A DNA stretch of 64,000 nucleotides from Amblyomma americanum (lineage: Eukaryota > Arthropoda > Arachnida > Ixodida > Ixodidae): assembly GCF_052857255.1 (NCBI RefSeq), contig NW_027526499.1:434001-498000 (forward strand). The letters run 5' to 3'. Both the position numbers and the translations under genes were made by a program. Positions 62,701 to 64,000 of this stretch are shown in pieces. Each line of letters starts with the position of its first letter. The first letter of the stretch is position 1. The notes below the pieces were generated by a model that was not told the DNA's origin, did no database searches, and saw only the letters and a program-made list of their open reading frames with translations.

Positions 62701-64000
62701 CCGTGTTGGAGAAACTTATTGTTAGACAAACTCCGTGTTGGAGAAACTTCGTGCTGGAGAAACTCTGTGTCGGAGAAACTCTGTGTCGGAGAAAGTCTCT
62801 GTCGGAGAAACTCCGTGTTGGAGAAACTCCGTGTGGAGAAACTTTATGTTGTAGAAACTCCATGTTGTAGAAACTCCGTGTTGAAGCAACTCCGTGTTGG
62901 AGCAACTCCGTGTCGGAGAAACTCCGTGTTGGAGAAACTCCGTGTTTTAGAAACACCGTGTTGGAGAAACTCCATGTTGGAGAAAGTCCGTGTTGGAGAA
63001 TGTCCGCGTTGGTGAAACTCCGTGTTGGAGAAACTCCGTGTTGGAGAAAACTCCGTGTTGGAGAAACTCCGTGTTTTATAAACTCCGTGTTGGAGAAACT
63101 CCGTGTTGTAGAAACTCCGTGTTAGAGAAACTCTATGTTGGAGAAACTCCGTGTTTTAGAAACTCCGTGTTGGCGAAACTCCGTGTTGTAGAAACTCTGT
63201 GTCAGAGAAACTCCGTGTCGGAGAAACTCCGTGTTGGAGAAACTCCGTGTGGGAGAAACTCCGTGTTGGAGAAACTCCGTGTTAGAGAAACTCCATGTTG
63301 GAGAAAGTCCGTGTTGGAGAATGTCCGTGTTGGAGAAACTCCGTGTTGGAGAAACTCCGTGTTGGAGAAACTTTATGTTGTAGAAACTCCGTGTTGGAGA
63401 AACTCCATGTTGTAGAAACTCCGTGTTGGAGAAACTCTGTGTTGGAGAAACTCCCTGTTGAAGATACTCCGTGTTGTAGAAACTCCGTGTTGTAGAAACT
63501 CCGTGTTGGAGATAATCCATGTTGGAGAAACTCCATGTTGGAGAAACTCCATGCTGCAGAAAATCCGCGCTAAGGAAACTACGCGCTGGAGAATCTCCGC
63601 GCTGGAGAGACTTCGTGTTGGAGAAACTCCGAGTTGCAGAAACTCCGTGTTGGAGAAACTCCGTGTGTGAGAAACTCCGTGCTGGAGAAACTCCGTGTTG
63701 GAGAAGCTCCGTGTTGGAGAAACTTCGTATCGGAGAATGTCCGTGTCGGAGAAACTCCGTGTCGCAGAAACTCCGTGTTGTAGAAACTTCGTGTTGGCGA
63801 AACTCCTTGTTGTAGAAACTCCGTGTTGGAGAAACTTATTGTTAGATAAACTCCGTGTAGGAGAAACTTCGTGCTGGAGAAAATCTGTGTTGGAGAAACT
63901 CCGTGTTGGAGAAACTCCGTGTTGGAGAAACTCCGTGCTAGAGAAACTCCGTGTTTGAGACACTCCACGTTGGAGAATCTCCTTGTTGGAAAAAACCTTG
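59757..64000 (+). repeat. 4.2-kb block, copy 2, cut by the window end
   Basis: Second copy of 49889-54132, identical in landmark order up to the final base of the window, so the true duplication is longer. It contains CTGCAG blocks at 62285 and 63549. The differences I saw are few, for example GCGCTAGAG near 62320 against GCGCTGGAG near 52436, and AACTCTATG near 62041 against AACTCCATG near 52157. Confidence 0.87.

Larger units (their letters stand above)
1..64000 (+). repeat. 16-bp satellite DNA array filling the whole window
   Basis: Every line of the window reads as direct copies of a 16-bp unit, consensus GTTGGAGAAACTCCGT, about 4,000 units, all in one orientation. Adjacent units commonly differ from the consensus by 0-3 bases. 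The recurrent changes are T3C (GTCGGAG), G4A (GTTAGAG), G5T/A/C (GTTGTAG, GTTGAAG, GTTGCAG), C11T or C11G, C13T (CTTCGT), C14T (CTCTGT), G15A (CTCCAT) and G15T (CTCCTT). The GAGAA core looks least variable by eye; I did not count. No stretch of unrelated sequence, transposon terminal repeat, poly-A tract or gene interrupts it, and the array runs off both edges. Long, homogeneous arrays with kilobase higher-order repeats are characteristic of eukaryotic heterochromatin. The chromosomal location is unknown. Array length may be affected by assembly collapse or expansion. Confidence 0.97.

Noticed and set aside
1..64000. CRISPR array
   Set aside because: Direct repeats are contiguous 16-bp units without unique spacers and no cas-like gene is present.
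1..64000. CENP-B box
   Set aside because: I looked for the TTCGnnnnAnnCGGG core. TTCGTGTT and TTCGTATT units occur often, but none I examined has the required A and CGGG at the right spacing. A full scan was not possible.
1..64000. Telomeric repeats
   Set aside because: No runs of TTAGGG, TTTAGGG, TTAGG or their complements were seen.
1..64000. Leucine-rich or other repeat-protein gene (16-residue repeat)
   Set aside because: The peptide cycle follows from 3 x 16 bp and is identical in all frames of a strand. Frame-breaking stops and odd-length units occur throughout, which is incompatible with a selected repeat protein.
1..64000. Centromere identity of the array
   Set aside because: Size, higher-order structure and dyad symmetry would fit, but the same is true of pericentromeric, subtelomeric and sex- or B-chromosome satellites. 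The window holds no independent evidence such as CENP-A occupancy.

Overview
The whole 64 kb window is one uninterrupted tandem-repeat (satellite) array. I find no gene, RNA gene, mobile element or unique-sequence island in it. The unit is 16 bp, consensus GTTGGAGAAACTCCGT, with one CpG and about 50% GC. All units run head to tail in the same orientation, so the window holds roughly 4,000 of them. The array is cut at both window edges and must continue beyond them.

The many open reading frames are a by-product of the repeat. The consensus has no stop codon in any of six frames, and because 16 leaves remainder 1 on division by 3, all three frames of a strand read the same 16-residue cycle. This cycle is VGETPCWRNSVLEKLR on the plus strand and TEFLQHGVSPTRSFSN on the minus strand. 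Stops occur only where variant units carry TAG, TGA or TAA. I therefore report no CDS.

Above the 16-bp unit there is a clear higher-order structure. Diagnostic variant units (a CTGCAG block, a TTTGAGACACTCC block, a GCTATAGC palindrome, an AGTACT unit) recur in fixed order and spacing. The array has grown by repeated segmental duplication with different period lengths. Main pairs: 1020-2901/2902-4783 (1,882 bp); 126-2901 copied at 4960-7735 (offset 4,834); 5991-9917/9918-13887 (3,927); 1 to about 1.7 kb copied from 16184 (offset 16,183); 17007-18375/18376-19744 (1,369); 20420-22078/22079-23737 (1,659); 26880-30752/30753-34641 (3,761-3,905); 35645-37719/37720-39775 (2,043-2,075); 42065-46080/46081-50010 (3,904-4,016); 49889-54132 copied at 59757-64000 (9,868-9,884). 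Stretches between these pairs (13,888-16,183, 23,750-26,880, 39,776-42,064, 54,133-59,756) hold the same satellite in more diverged or rearranged order.

Two higher-order lineages are interleaved. They can be told apart by linked diagnostic bases around the CTGCAG block and by the distance from it to the next TTTGAGACACTCC block.

The host is almost certainly a eukaryote: long homogeneous satellite, higher-order repeats, and a variant spectrum at the CpG that looks like methyl-CpG decay. I cannot name a species or group, and I cannot say from sequence alone whether the array is centromeric, pericentromeric, subtelomeric or on a sex or B chromosome. Any role would be structural (heterochromatin, chromosome pairing, non-coding satellite RNA) and is inference only.
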